In this document: piece after piece, positions 22,087-33,170 of the stretch
How positions within the stretch are numbered: position 1 is the first letter of the stretch
Layout of the letters: every line of letters begins with the position of its first letter
Source of the DNA: Atherinomorus stipes
Taxonomy: Eukaryota; Chordata; Actinopteri; Atheriniformes; Atherinidae
Assembly: GCA_023101725.1 (NCBI GenBank)
Contig: JALJCO010012873.1
Location: 1,114,001 to 1,178,000 of the forward strand
Direction: 5' to 3'
Length of the DNA: 64,000 bases
The notes under the pieces: model-generated
Database searches by the model: none
What the model was told of the DNA's origin: nothing
What the model saw: the letters and a program-made list of their open reading frames with translations, nothing else
Made by a program: the position numbers and the translations under genes

Positions 22087-25000
22087 CTGGCGGACGCAGA
22101 CGGGAAGAAAGGTTACGTAACCACAAACGTACAAGCAAAAGCACAGCAAGTGAAAGAGTGACTTCTTTACCTGTGTCCGCGATCTGAGTGGCAGGCGGCT
22201 CCGATGCTTGCCAGCAGCCTCCTACAGTTGGACAATACCCTCCAGCCTACAGCAGGAAGGAGATGAATCATTTAGAGGCTTTGGCGTTTACAAACAGCTC
22301 TGCAGAGGTCGTGAACTGGCTCCTGCTGTCTGGACAGAGGCAGGAGAGCCGTGACATCACCTTGTAAAGCCGGGCCCATGATGGACACGTTACATGTGTT
22401 AGGGAGGATATCAGAGCCGGGGTAATGGCTGTTGAAGCGGATCTTGTCCTTAAAGACACTCTGAGAAGGAAAACACATGACAGTAATGACTGCATGAGCG
22501 GGCAACAACAGAATCTATTTTTAAAGCCAAGAAACAAAAAGTTCCTTTTAAATAAATGAGCTGTATCACTCAGTGAGATAACATCAGCACTAATAAAGTT
22601 CATGTGGTGTTCCTCAATTCAATCAAACTCACCTGCAGTCGCTCTTCCAGGTAAAGTGTGATGCTTCGCATATGACTCTGATAATCTGAGAGGTTCAAAG
22701 TCACAAGTTCTGCAGCCTAAAACACACAAATACAACGAGCAAATGAATAAGAGAAGCCTGAACTGCCTCACGGAAACAACACTTAACTATAAATAACAAA
22801 AAAGTTGGGATGCTATCTAAAAAGTCATAAAAACAAAATGAAATCATAAGTAAATGTCATCTACATATTTTATTCCCAGCAGAACATAAACAACATATCA
22901 ATGATGAAGCTGAGACATTTTATCATTTCGTGGAAAATCTTCACTGATTGTGAATCTGATGGCAGCAACATGTCTGTAAAAAGTGGGAACAGAGGCAACA
23001 AAAGACTGGAAAAGTAACAACTGGAGGAGCATCTGTCAATTAATCAGGTTAATTGGCAACAGGTCAGTAACATGACTGGGTATAAAAGGAGCAAGTCTCT
23101 CAGATGGAAAGAATATCATCAGAATACTGAAAGAATCAGGAGGAATCTCTGTGCGCATGGGACAAGGCTGGATGCTGGTGATCCTCTGCATTAAAAACAG
23201 ACATGATTTTCTCCTGGAAATCACTGCATGGACTCAGGAAGACTTCCAGAAATGTCTGTCTGTGAACACCGTGAGCATCATGGCAGCAGAAATAGGGCCG
23301 AGTTGATAAACCAAACATTTACTGACACCAAAATTTCCAGCGATAACTGATGCCATTTTGCCCATGTCGGTATGTACGGTACCGCAGGACCTTTATGAAA
23401 GCCGGCAGCTGAATTGCCGCACAGGACTTTTTTGCTCTCTTAGATTTTGCGTAGTTTATGCAGCGTGACACTCCTGCACTGCAAACGAATGATTTTCTTC
23501 ATCTTTTGCACGTTTTCTGTACATAGCATATGTCTTTAAGTGATAAGTAAAGTTAATTTGATGTCAGTATGAAGTGATAAACGCTTGAAGGAATGTTGTT
23601 TTGTCAAATATTTTGGAAACCATAGCAATGCTAATTGCGTTAGCCTGTCCATGGGTTTTTCAATGTTAAGTTAGCATTCGTGCTAATCAATAGTTGTGTA
23701 TAGAGATGCAACGATATGAAAATTTCATATCACGGTTATTGTTGTTATCTTCATGTTATCACAATATTATTGAAATCACCCCTCAGGATCATTAAAAATA
23801 TCCAAAATGGGTGTAGAAGTCTACTTTGTCCTTTTTATAAAATTCTCCAGATTACTGTCCATGTGAGTGCCTTTGTTGCCTGCTCCATGTTTTCATTTAA
23901 ACATTTTAAACTGGGACTGTTGCTCCTTTTCAGCCAATGAGCAGCATCACTGTGAGTTTTTCAAAGTGCAGTAATCAGTCACGATTTTAACGATAATTAA
24001 AATTTGAAACGGTATTACAAATTGTTGGGAATTTTATCACGGTTAACCGTTTTATCAGTAATCTTACATCCCTAGTCGTGTATGTGCAACTAATGCACAC
24101 TCATCACTGTGTTTTTCATGGACACAAAGTAATATTTGCTCATATGTAAATAAGAATCAAACTAACTTAATTTCATTAATTTATATACATATTTATCAAT
24201 ATTTATTAATATGTACTTTTCTATGTTTGTATTTCAGTTTCACAGTACTTCTCATAAACGTCTATTTACAGGTCGGCTCGTTTAAGATGGTTAACAACAT
24301 GTACCGTCTGTAGTCGCGTAACTCCTTCCCATCCAATCCGTAACGATTTAGCGTCCATTTATCGTTACAGAGATGAACTGCTCATTATATCGTGATATTG
24401 AATCCAGCAAACAAGGTCCAGGACTGTTGAGTCTGTAGAATCCTGGATCAGACCAGAATGGGACAACATTCCTCTCCTAAAACTTCAGCAACTCACAACC
24501 AGCTCATATTTTCCATCAAATGGTAAAATATCTCATTATCTGACATGTTGTTGGGAATAAAATATGTTGATGAGATTCATAATCATTGTATTCTGTTTTC
24601 ATTTATATCGTACAAAGTCTCAGCATTTTTGGACTTAGGAGTTTTAGCAAGATTTCTACAGCAGAAACTTTATAATTACAGTGACATACAACATACTAGT
24701 CAGGAAACAAACCTTTCCCAGACCGGCAATCATTGCTGTGTTTTCAGTGCTGTAAAAGAGAAAAGAGATTATTGCAGGGTTTCTGATTTTCACCCGTTTT
24801 CTGTGAACTTCTTAATGTAACAGGCAGATCTTGGGAGTTGGGGTTGAACAATAATGGGCCTCGTCAAATACCATCATGGATATCCAGCATTTTAACGATT
24901 ATCAATATCAACCTTAAGCGAAATACAACTACCTCTACCAGAAACAACCCTTGCGGTGTCATTTTAAGTTTGACCCTGATACCCGTCTCCCTCCCGGTCT

Positions 25001-28000
25001 GGTTTCACTTCTCTGTGTGTATTGACTATTGCTCCTCTCATAGCAGCATCTGATTGGTTATATAAATCAGAATCAACAGCAAATCAACTGTTAAATCCAA
25101 CATTTAAATCAATCAGATGGGGCTGTTGGAGGGGCATGCTCAGCACACACACCAGTGATAATGGCTTTCAGCACACACTCTCCCGATGAGTGTGTGGGGG
25201 AAAATGGTCGGACAGCAGACAGAGAAGCTGCTGAGTCCAGCGAACATAAAGGTGAACCCAGAAAGCAATGACCAACAGCTGCACTGAACATCACAGTCTT
25301 TAACAAACACATGGTTACAGAAAGGTCCACACACTCAACACAGTACCTGAAATCACCGCGGATTAGCGATTAGCTTCCATTTAACTGCCTTGAGCTGCCC
25401 ATCCCTTCTATCTGTATCGCCACAGGACCACTTGTTTATCAAGACGATGCCAAAAGTGTTGTAAGTCTGCATGAACATGTGAATATAAATGTTTGTGACA
25501 AATAAAAAACTTCTTGCAATTATTTCAGACCAGTCTCACCAGTACGTCCTCATTAATGAAAACAAATGTGCCAGTTAGCCAAGTTTCACAGCTGTAGTCC
25601 TCTGGCCTGGTGTTATAACAGTAATGTGATAGTAAAGTGTTATTACACTTGTGACGGTGAAGTGTTATTACAGTTCCATGAGAGTTCAGTGTTACTACAC
25701 TTGTGATAGTTAAATGTTATTACAGTTGCTCAATAGTGAAGTGTTAAAACACTTGTGTGATAGTGAAAGTGTTTTTACACTCGTAATAGTGAAGTGTTAT
25801 TACAATTCTGTGATAGTAAAGTGTTTATACACTTCTGTGATAGTGAAATGTTATTACACTTGTGACAGTGATGTGTTATTACAGTTCCCTGAGAGTTAAG
25901 TGTTATTACACTTCTGTGAAAGTGTTATTACACCTGTGATAATGAAGTGTTATTACAGTTCTGTGATAGTAAAGTGTCATTACACTCATGTGAATGTGAA
26001 TGGCTATTACAGTTCAGTAATAGTGAAGTGTTACACTTATGTGATAGTGAAATGTTATTACACTTGTATTAGTAAAGTGTTCTTACACTTATGTGACATT
26101 GAAGTGTTATTACAGTTCTGTTACAGTGAAGTGCTATTACAGTTATGTGATAGTGAAGTGTTATTAGACCTATGTGATAGTGAAATGTTATTACACTTGT
26201 AATAGTGAAGCGTTATTACATTTCTGTGATAGCAAAGTGTTATTACACTTGTGATAGTGAAGTGTTAGTCCAGTTCTGTGATAGTTAAGTGTTATTACAC
26301 TCATGTGACAGTGAAGTGTTATTACATTTCCGTCATAGTTAAGTGTTATTAAACTTATATGATAGTGAAATGTTATTACACTGATGGTGAAGTGTTTCTA
26401 CAGTTCTGTGATAAGTGTTAGTACAGTTCCGTGATAGTATAGTGTTATTACAGTTTTTTGATATATATATTTTTTTATTTTACTGCAAATGAATATTGGC
26501 TCTAATGTCAGTTATCGGCCTCAATGATTACAAATAATTGGTATCGGCCAAGAAAAAAACATATTGATTGACCTCTATTTGAGAGTCAAACTTCATTACC
26601 CTGATCTGAAGTTCCTTTCCTGTCCTCCTCCAAACACCATAGGATGCAGCGGTGTTCTGGTTCCAGGACCGTTCACATACAAAGCACCAACCCGAGGAGC
26701 ATAAAACTTGAAAAAGAAACAAACAAAATAAAAATCTTGGTGAAAGTTTGATCTTCTTGTCAATTGTAAGAGGAACCTACACAGCAGAATCCTGACCTTG
26801 TGTCCAACAATGGTAAGGTAATCCACCTCCAGTTCCTGGACATCCACTGGGATTTTGCCCACCGCCTGGGCAGCATCACTGTGGAGCAGGATCCTGAGCC
26901 GCTCCTGCTGCTTGTTGAGAGATTTTATCTTTTGGCAAATCTCTTGGATTGGCTGAGCATAGGAAAAAGCTTCAGCATACATGGATCAGTTTTACACGAC
27001 TGAATCTTTTTAAAGCCTTTTTCTCCTCTTACCATGATGACTCCTGTCTCATTGTTGGCCAGCATAACAGAGATGAGACAGGTGTTGGGACGCACGGCAG
27101 CAACAATATCCTCCACCTCTACTCGAGCCGTCACCTTAGACACGGGCACAAATGTCACGTCTACAAAACAAGTCAGAAAAGGGATTGAATGTGACGAAGC
27201 CACTTTATCTCAGCTGTTAGAGAGAAGAAATGACTCACTCAGATAAAAGTAACAGATGAAAATGAGCTCTCTTACCTGCCTTGCCTTCCATCTGTAAGTG
27301 CTTAGCTGTGATTTTGATTGAGTCATGCTCAACATTGGAAGTGATGATGTGTGGCAGGCCTATGCATCCGTTTCGTTGTCCTTCACCTTGATCTGCAGCC
27401 TTGCAATTCTTCTTGAAATGCTCCACGGCCGTGTGCAACACCAGGTTATTGGCCTGCAAGATGGTGGGTCTTCTATAAACCATTACTCTGATGTTCTGGC
27501 CTTTCAATACCAGGAAAGAGCTGTGGTTACCTCTGTTCCACCTGAAGTGAAGATAATGTCCTCTGCTTTACCTCCAACCATTCTGCCCACATTCTGTCTG
27601 GACTGATTGATAACAGCTTTGGCCATAGCACCTGGCAAAACAAGCATTTGCTGAGATGCATCATTATGGATTGCAAATAAAAGTGCTATTATAACACATA
27701 AAACCTGTCCATTCACCTAAAAGGGAAAGCTACAGTCACAGGTGATGACCCTGTTTACTTTGCATTTGCTACATGTAATTAAAAACATAAAGTTGTTGAC
27801 ATTTTGGCTTAAAATCTTCTTCACCTGCTACATGGATGCTACTCGGGTTTCCCCAGGCATCCTGAAGAGCTTCAGTGACAGCCTGAATCACCTCTGGCTC
27901 CGGTGGGGTGGTAGCATTGTAATCCATGTATATCCTGCATTATGTAAACAATTCCATCAACACACTCCTTGCATTGTGCTGAGATGATAGCTACATGAAA

Positions 28001-28147
28001 AAAAAATCACCATCCTAACAGTCTTTACCTCTCTAGATTCATGTCTGGAAAGTGATGAAGGTTGTGATCGGTAAAAGCATGATGAAGGTTGTGATCATTA
28101 AAAGTGTGTCCCACTACCAAGGGAAAGTCATCAGACTTGCTGGCCAT
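21933..28147 (-). CDS. scly: Selenocysteine lyase, 12 coding exons, complete
   Basis: Cytosolic PLP enzyme that splits selenocysteine into alanine and selenide, returning selenium for selenoprotein synthesis (family knowledge). Exons: 28029-28147, 27825-27934, 27531-27631, 27276-27453, 27033-27160, 26797-26952, 26600-26706, 24713-24749, 22633-22716, 22361-22460, 22171-22246, 21933-22086. They sum to 1350 nt, 449 residues plus TGA, with all phases consistent, close to human SCLY length. Visible family motifs are [40 protein letters not shown], the PLP lysine of TIVGHK (residue 264, last codon of exon 6) and the catalytic cysteine of GAACHSD (residue 392). The start ATG follows an acceptor-like tract, so a noncoding first exon probably lies upstream. 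It is a NifS/IscS-like class V aminotransferase. espnl begins about 650 bp downstream on the same strand. Confidence 0.97.
22171..22246 (-). CDS. scly: scly exon 11 (catalytic cysteine)
   Basis: Encodes [20 protein letters not shown] then DRGH. The cysteine of AACHSD corresponds to the mammalian catalytic cysteine that takes up selenium. Acceptor GCTGTAG, donor GTAAAG. Confidence 0.94.
22361..22460 (-). CDS. scly: scly exon 10
   Basis: Encodes [20 protein letters not shown] and [14 protein letters not shown]. Acceptor TTCTCAG, donor GTGATG. Confidence 0.94.
22633..22716 (-). CDS. scly: scly exon 9
   Basis: Exactly 28 codons, [20 protein letters not shown] then LYLEERLQ. Acceptor TTTTAG, donor GTGAGT. 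Confidence 0.93.
22795..24640. mobile_element. Interspersed repeat family 2, copy 2, with nested elements
   Basis: The left end AAAAAGTTGGGATGCTATC and the right part near 24545-24635 (TTGTATTCTGTTTTCATTTA) are inversely related, as in a terminal inverted repeat element. The unit is interrupted at about 23320-24390, which itself contains MITE copy c. Lies in the scly intron between exons 8 and 9. Confidence 0.5.
23701..24075 (-). mobile_element. MITE family 1, copy c
   Basis: Reverse orientation to copies a and b. Ends AGAGATGCAACGATATG and TCTTACATCCCTAG; the interior AATTTTATCACGGTTAACCG matches in reverse complement. Confidence 0.78.
24713..24749 (-). CDS. scly: scly exon 8 (37 nt)
   Basis: Short exon encoding [12 protein letters not shown]. 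The long intron before it (24750-26599) holds the irregular tandem array at 25.6-26.5 kb. Acceptor TTACAG, donor GTTTGT. Confidence 0.92.
25612..26462. repeat. Irregular 25-31 bp satellite array
   Basis: About 30 degenerate units of the type GTGATAGTGAAGTGTTATTA / CACTT in the scly intron between exons 7 and 8. Unit length varies. It translates partly open ([12 protein letters not shown]) but is clearly a repeat. Confidence 0.9.
26600..26706 (-). CDS. scly: scly exon 7
   Basis: Encodes [20 protein letters not shown] and [16 protein letters not shown]. Acceptor TTCAAG, donor GTAATG. Confidence 0.95.
26797..26952 (-). CDS. scly: scly exon 6
   Basis: Encodes [32 protein letters not shown] and [10 protein letters not shown]. 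It ends on the PLP-anchoring lysine codon. Acceptor GCTCAG, donor AAG/GTCAGG. Confidence 0.95.
27033..27160 (-). CDS. scly: scly exon 5
   Basis: Encodes [20 protein letters not shown] and [19 protein letters not shown] is the hallmark motif. Acceptor TTGTAG, donor ATG/GTAAGA. Confidence 0.95.
27276..27453 (-). CDS. scly: scly exon 4
   Basis: Encodes [15 protein letters not shown] and [20 protein letters not shown]. The histidine in VEHDS is a conserved active-site residue of the family. Acceptor TTGCAG, donor GTAAGA. Confidence 0.95.
27531..27631 (-). CDS. scly: scly exon 3
   Basis: Encodes [20 protein letters not shown] and [11 protein letters not shown], part of the cofactor-binding region. 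Acceptor TGCCAG, donor GAG/GTAACC. Confidence 0.95.
27825..27934 (-). CDS. scly: scly exon 2
   Basis: Encodes [19 protein letters not shown] and [11 protein letters not shown], the class V aminotransferase N-terminal signature. Acceptor ATGCAG, donor GTGAAG. Confidence 0.96.
28029..28147 (-). CDS. scly: scly exon with start codon
   Basis: Encodes [18 protein letters not shown] and onward to NLER, about 40 residues before the conserved core. It contains a tandem 27-bp duplication (28050-28076 and 28077-28103) giving two DHNLHH motifs. Donor GTAAAG. TTTCTGAGTAG just 5' of the ATG looks like an acceptor. Confidence 0.88.
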
Positions 28148-28149
28148 AC

Positions 28150-28900
28150 TACTCAGAAAAAAAAAGAGAAATACAAGTGAGTAACAGACCTGAGAAACAT
28201 GTTTATAACCAAATATATATATATATTAAGCTGGTGTGATTCCCCGTTAGCTACTTTGTTGAGCAAACAGCAGAGCAACTCAAGACAATATATCTATTTA
28301 TCAATAAGCATTTATAACCAGGCGGTGTGTAATTACAAAGTACAAGCGTGCGTCACGAGACACTGACATTTATTACACAGTTTATTATCGTCGGCGTGTG
28401 TTTTTACAGTATTCCCTTCAGCTGACAACTGTCCACGCAGTCAGTCAGCAGTCACAAAGAAAAGTTATTTACTAAGCTAGCTGATAGCTTCCTGCTTCCG
28501 ATTGCGATTATGGCTCATCCTAAATACCCCAAAAAGTTCAAGGAAAACTTTTATTACCGCGACACGTCTTTTTCTTGGTTATATGTACCGGTTCAAAGAG
28601 ATATTTGATCAGAAAACGTCACATTACTGTCAGTAACGTCTGTTTGCGTTAGCAGCAACTAGCTAGTTAAGCTAACTCATATTTGTCATCGTGATTAAAA
28701 TTAACTTTTATGGGTCAAAACACCTCAAACTGAGCGAGATATGCCCTAATCTGCGTGAGAGATGGTTTTAAGTCTTGACTTCGTGCCTGACCTTGTAAAG
28801 TGATGTGAGGATGTCCTGAGTGGTTTTATTGTTGTGCTAGTATAATCATTAGCTAGCTAGCCTAGTTGTCTGGTGATCCGCTACTTCCCGGGTTGCCAGC
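28150..28900 (-). promoter_or_regulatory. Probable scly promoter and noncoding first exon region
   Basis: The scly ATG exon appears to begin at an acceptor, so transcription should start upstream. The minus strand has a plausible donor, TCGCG/GTAATA, at 28557-28558. No TATA box or motif is compelling. Placement is inference. Confidence 0.3.
28510..28608 (+). other. Short ATG-initiated open frame upstream of scly
   Basis: A 32-codon plus-strand ORF starting ATGGCTCATCC and beginning MAHPKYPKKFKENFYYRD, with no family I recognise. It lies in the scly upstream region, divergent from scly. It may be the start of a divergent transcript or chance. No Kozak or splice context decides this. Confidence 0.15.
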
Positions 28901-28954
28901 TCTTAAAGCTGCACTACCGCTTAACTACAACCGCTAGCGTCATTTTAAAATAAA

Positions 28955-29020
28955 TAAATAAATCAATTCTAATCAGTTTAGGGATAAATAATAAATAATA
29001 AACATATAAATAAATAATAA
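28955..29020. repeat. AT-rich simple repeat (AAATAAAT)
   Basis: Runs of AAAT and AATA with little complexity. Confidence 0.8.
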
Positions 29021-29203
29021 ACCAGTCATGTTTATTCTGCAGTTTTTGTTGTTGTTGTTTTTAACTACCAGATTATAAGCAAATAATTGACATGACTGGT
29101 TCAAGGGTTTGCTAAAGTATCGGCAGAGTTGTTTACTTGATTATAAGCGGCTTGATTTAAATGCAGGCATTTTTATTGTCTGAAAATGTGCTGTTTACAA
29201 GAA

Positions 29204-29257
29204 TAGGGTTGATAAAATCTCAGATTACAACTGTAATCTGAGATTTTATAAACCCTA
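29204..29257. repeat. Near-perfect 54-bp palindrome
   Basis: Two 26-bp arms, TAGGGTTGATAAAATCTC... and its inverse, differ at one base and are separated by only AC. It would form a hairpin in single strand. No transposase nearby. Confidence 0.92.
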
Positions 29258-29599
29258 CTCGAGTCCTAGGACATGTGTCAGAAAAGGTCTAAAATAATGA
29301 CAGTGAAGATGAGGGACAGCTCTGTATGGAGCAATAACTGTTTAAGCTTTGCAAAACTCGTAACAATGGCAGGTTGGAGGGAATTTGTTATGAAATTGCG
29401 GAAATGTACGTGAAAGGTCAGTTAAATGCTACTAACAGAGTAAAAGTATGAACAGGAAGTCCAGACAGTTTATTTATTGAACCCAGATTAGAAGAACTCT
29501 GCTGAGATTTTCTGAAAACGGCATGTTTTTAAGAGACGTTCAAAGACACTCGGTCCTTTCTTTTAGAAAGTTGATATTTTGTTTTATATTGTATGTTTT

Positions 29600-29875
29600 T
29601 TGTATGGTTGTTATGAAGAGAGTCTGTAAGGAACTTGGACTGCTGTTGTATTGGCCAGGGTTCCCTTGAAAAAGAGATCTTGTCATCTCAATGGGACCTT
29701 CCTGTTAAAATAAAGGTTATAAGATTACAAACAGCAACAACAAACAAACAAAAAACAACAACTCTGTTGATGCATTCTGCACCTCTGGAGACATTCATGG
29801 ACAAAAAATGTCCACACAAAAAACCTGCCAAAAAAACCATTGATCTTTGATTTAAAAAAAAAAAAAAAAAAAAGA
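29600..29875 (+). mobile_element. Retroposon 3' tail fragment
   Basis: TTGTATTGGCCAGGGTTCCC, then AAAAAGAGATCTTGTCATC and CTTCCTGTTAAAATAAAGG resemble the 3' ends of common fish retroposons. An A-run (29853-29873) follows. The family is not assigned. Confidence 0.5.
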
Positions 29876-30039
29876 TTACAACATGTGAAAGAAATGATTT
29901 TATTAACATTTGCTTAATTGTACAGTGCGTAAAAAAAATCATAGGTCAGTGGCAGAAAAATGTGACATATAATTCAAAATTATTTCTATTGATGTGTAAT
30001 ATCTTCACTAGAATAACTGTTATGTGTTTATTTTCTTAG

Positions 30040-31195
30040 AATGAGTCATCTATATCTACCTGCTATGTCCTATACATGGAGGCTGCCATGTTTGTTCCAC
30101 AATTTTTACTATGGTGTCCCTGAATGGACAAAACAATGTGTGTGAAGTGAGAACCCTCTGAACTTTAAAATTGCTGTACCAGCTTTGTTTTTCGGAAGTT
30201 GTGTATTTGGAACAGGACCTCAGTTATAATGTGACAGAAACTCCGGAAAGTGAAAGTAACTTCGTCTTTGAGTGCAGGCTCTCTCTTCTCACCAGAATCG
30301 GCCACAACCACGCGCTCTCCACAGTACGTGAATTGGATTTCTTTCTCCGGATGATGTGACGAGAGAGGCTGCTAGCTGCTAAGCTAGCCTTTTGGCCCCT
30401 AAATGAGCCGATTCTGCATGGAGTCGTATGATAGCTGTTATGACGTGAACTAGATAGGCTGCGAGGAGCGGCTAAGCTAGCGTCTTTAGCACCACCTGAA
30501 TACCTGCATGGAGTAGACCAGCTTTGTCAGAAAGGACGCTGGCGACAAGGAGGAGGAGGAGGGGGGAGATTGCCATGCTGAGTTGCCTCGGCAGAAATTC
30601 AGCAGTTTTCAGTGCTCTAACAGAAAGGACAGCTTTACAGGGAGGAGTGGATTTACTTATAGTGAGGATGTGAGTCGGTAAGTGTTGCTGCTTGTGTAAC
30701 TTATTATTTTTGTGTAGAGACCAGTAACGATGGTAGACGAGCGGACAAGCTGCTAATGTAGCTACAGAAGCTAACTTCTGTTAGCTGGTTACTTCTCGTC
30801 AGACGTCCGCTCTTATATTCATCAGAGTCCAGCCCTTTTACTCCGCGGATCCTCTCTATCAACTGCCCGTTACGTTTCACGTTTTTCTCTGCTTGGACAT
30901 TATTTTCCTTCCTTGGTCTGTCCTGATAAAACTTTGTTTTGGCTTTGACGTTTGCCTCGTGAATGCGCTTACAGACAGGTCTAACTCTCGTTCGTATTCT
31001 CGCGATAAACAATGGTTGGGGATTAAAAGAGGTTAAAATGAGCATTAAATTTTCCTCTCACCCAACTAGAATTAAACATTCATTTGAAGAAAATTTAAGG
31101 AGGATTGTGTATGTAAAACAGGAGGTTATGACACCTTTAAATACCCATTTTTACCACTAGATGTCAGTAATTCTTACATACTGTACCTTTAAGAG
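30040..31195. mobile_element. Probable DNA-transposon remnant
   Basis: The right end ACCACTAGATGTCAGTAATT / CTTACATACTGTACCTTTAA is a terminus seen repeatedly in fish genomes; the left end near 30050 has GGAGGCTGCCATG. No coding frame is supported. Lies between the kif1a 3' end and scly. Confidence 0.4.
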
Positions 31196-31874
31196 TCACT
31201 TTGACTCTGGCGTGTCAATAATTGTTTTTTGCACGAGAAAGTAAGAAGCTGTGTTTCTACACGTCAGCGTAAGGCCATATTGATCTTGTGTGGTGCCAGC
31301 TGTCTGAGTTATCTATTTTATAAAAACTGCTGCTCTCAACTCAGGGTTAAAGTCTCTGCAGACAGCCGAGGCGCAGGTTTCTCTTTCCATGTGACACTCT
31401 CCGCTTGTAAATGGTATTTGTTCATTCTTTATAAATAAATAAATTATTTTTATTCTCAATTCATCACTGCTCGTGGTAATACTTTATTTTTCCATCACAC
31501 CACCACAAAGCCACCTCTCTACTATCTATCATATGGAAAATAATTACGTTCTTGTGTTCTTTTGAAATGAATTAAACATAATAAATGATCCAATAGGCAT
31601 TTAAAGGGTTAAAATCTTACAAACTATTGAAGGTTTGGTAGTTTAGCAGCTTGGAAATTGTTTAAATGATTTATAGTGGAAAAAAAGGAGCAAATAATAT
31701 TGCTGTGTGATGATTGTATTGTAGTTTTTGGACGCTGGAAACAGGAATGTTTCCAGCACCTTGTTGCATCTATGACATCAGGAAAGCAGTTCTGGAGGAG
31801 AAAGAGGGTCCAGGATTTTAGACAATCTTGTGTAAAAAAAACAGGAGTCACTTCTGTGTACTATAATTTCCATG

Positions 31875-31880
31875 TTTATT
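31875..31880 (-). terminator. Candidate distal kif1a poly(A) signal
   Basis: AATAAA on the minus strand about 2.9 kb past the stop. Mammalian KIF1A mRNAs have long 3' UTRs, which makes a distal site plausible. Confidence 0.3.
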
Positions 31881-32795
31881 TAATATATGACAATGTGTTA
31901 AGTGTACACAAACATCTGACGCTAAACTCCAACACTCGGCGACACTGCCCATTTACCTTCATAAATGGGTGTAACTTTATAATACAGTCTTCACAGCAAT
32001 CATGTTTATATACAATGCAAAATCGTCAAAAGAAGAAAGAAACAAAATGTATCGGAGCACAAAAAAAAGAAGAAAAAACAACGTGGAAGCACAAAAGTTA
32101 AATCTTACATCACAAGGGGGAAAAATGAGAAAAAGTGTTTTTTGTGTGAAGGCTGCTGGAGTATGACAGTGAGGTTAGATACTGATACGAGAGTGAAAGT
32201 GTGATAGTAAAGTCACCTAGAGCGTTACTCTGTACACGATGCAATGCCATGATCCTCCCACACAACTGTGGACAGATTATTCCAGGTGTGTCCGACAACC
32301 TCCACGTGGTTCCCTGATAATAACCATCCTACAATCAGTAAGGAACCGGAAGGGATGAGTTAACACAATCATTGAAGCAGATTAGCTATTTTCTTATATC
32401 AATGTACATTCAGTGTGAACTTTTTGTGAGTGCACCAACAAAACTTTGGTTGGCTCAAACATGAAGCATAAAAAGCCCAAAAGAAAACAAGAGGAATGTT
32501 CTCGACACACTGGAGCAATCCCAGACGGACTTTTTTCTTTTACCCGAGACACGAGACGCAAATAAACAGTTTTGGACTTTGATCAGAATATTGACCCACT
32601 ATTGTTACACAACAACAAAAAAGGTTTTAACACACTTGTTGCTTAAAAAATTGATCACAGTTACAGACAGTTGTACACACAGACACTCAGAGCTGGAAAA
32701 ACTTTTGACTGGATCACTTCAAAGTATTTCCACAACACACAGAAGACTTTTTAATGTGCCAAATACTGTATGGATAACACCTGCAGCACAACAGG

Positions 32796-33170
32796 TGCAG
32801 TCGTCTTAAAATTATTCAGACCCTCTAATTAAACAAAAGGCTAAAATTACAATCGTAATTCAAATAACAGGAAACTTAAGAAACTAATAATAACTAAAAA
32901 TTTACAAAATTATAATTTAGTGAAATAAAACACAGCTTTTGAATTGTGTTCTGAAATAATAATAAGAAAAAACAAATAAAGAAAACTGTCTGAGACACAT
33001 TAGAGCACCTTTCCAATGGACAGTGGACCAACATACCTGTCAACAGGTGTATAATTATTTAATAAATAATTACTAAAATTACTTTTGTCAATTTTATCTT
33101 ATTTCACTGACAGCTGATTTTTTTCCTTCTCTCGTGTGGGGGTATGAATAATTTTGAGGACGACTGTCAC
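32796..33170 (+). mobile_element. MITE related to family 4 (375 bp)
   Basis: Inverted ends CAGTCGTCTTAAAATTATTC and GAATAATTTTGAGGACGACT(G), clearly related to the 19278-20605 element. Lies in the putative kif1a 3' UTR. Confidence 0.8.

Noticed and set aside
21915..22187. Plus-strand ORFs over scly terminal exons
   Set aside because: Antisense shadows; the minus strand carries the conserved scly C-terminus.
25714..26202. ORFs of repeated VIVKCYYT type
   Set aside because: Generated by the irregular satellite array in a scly intron.
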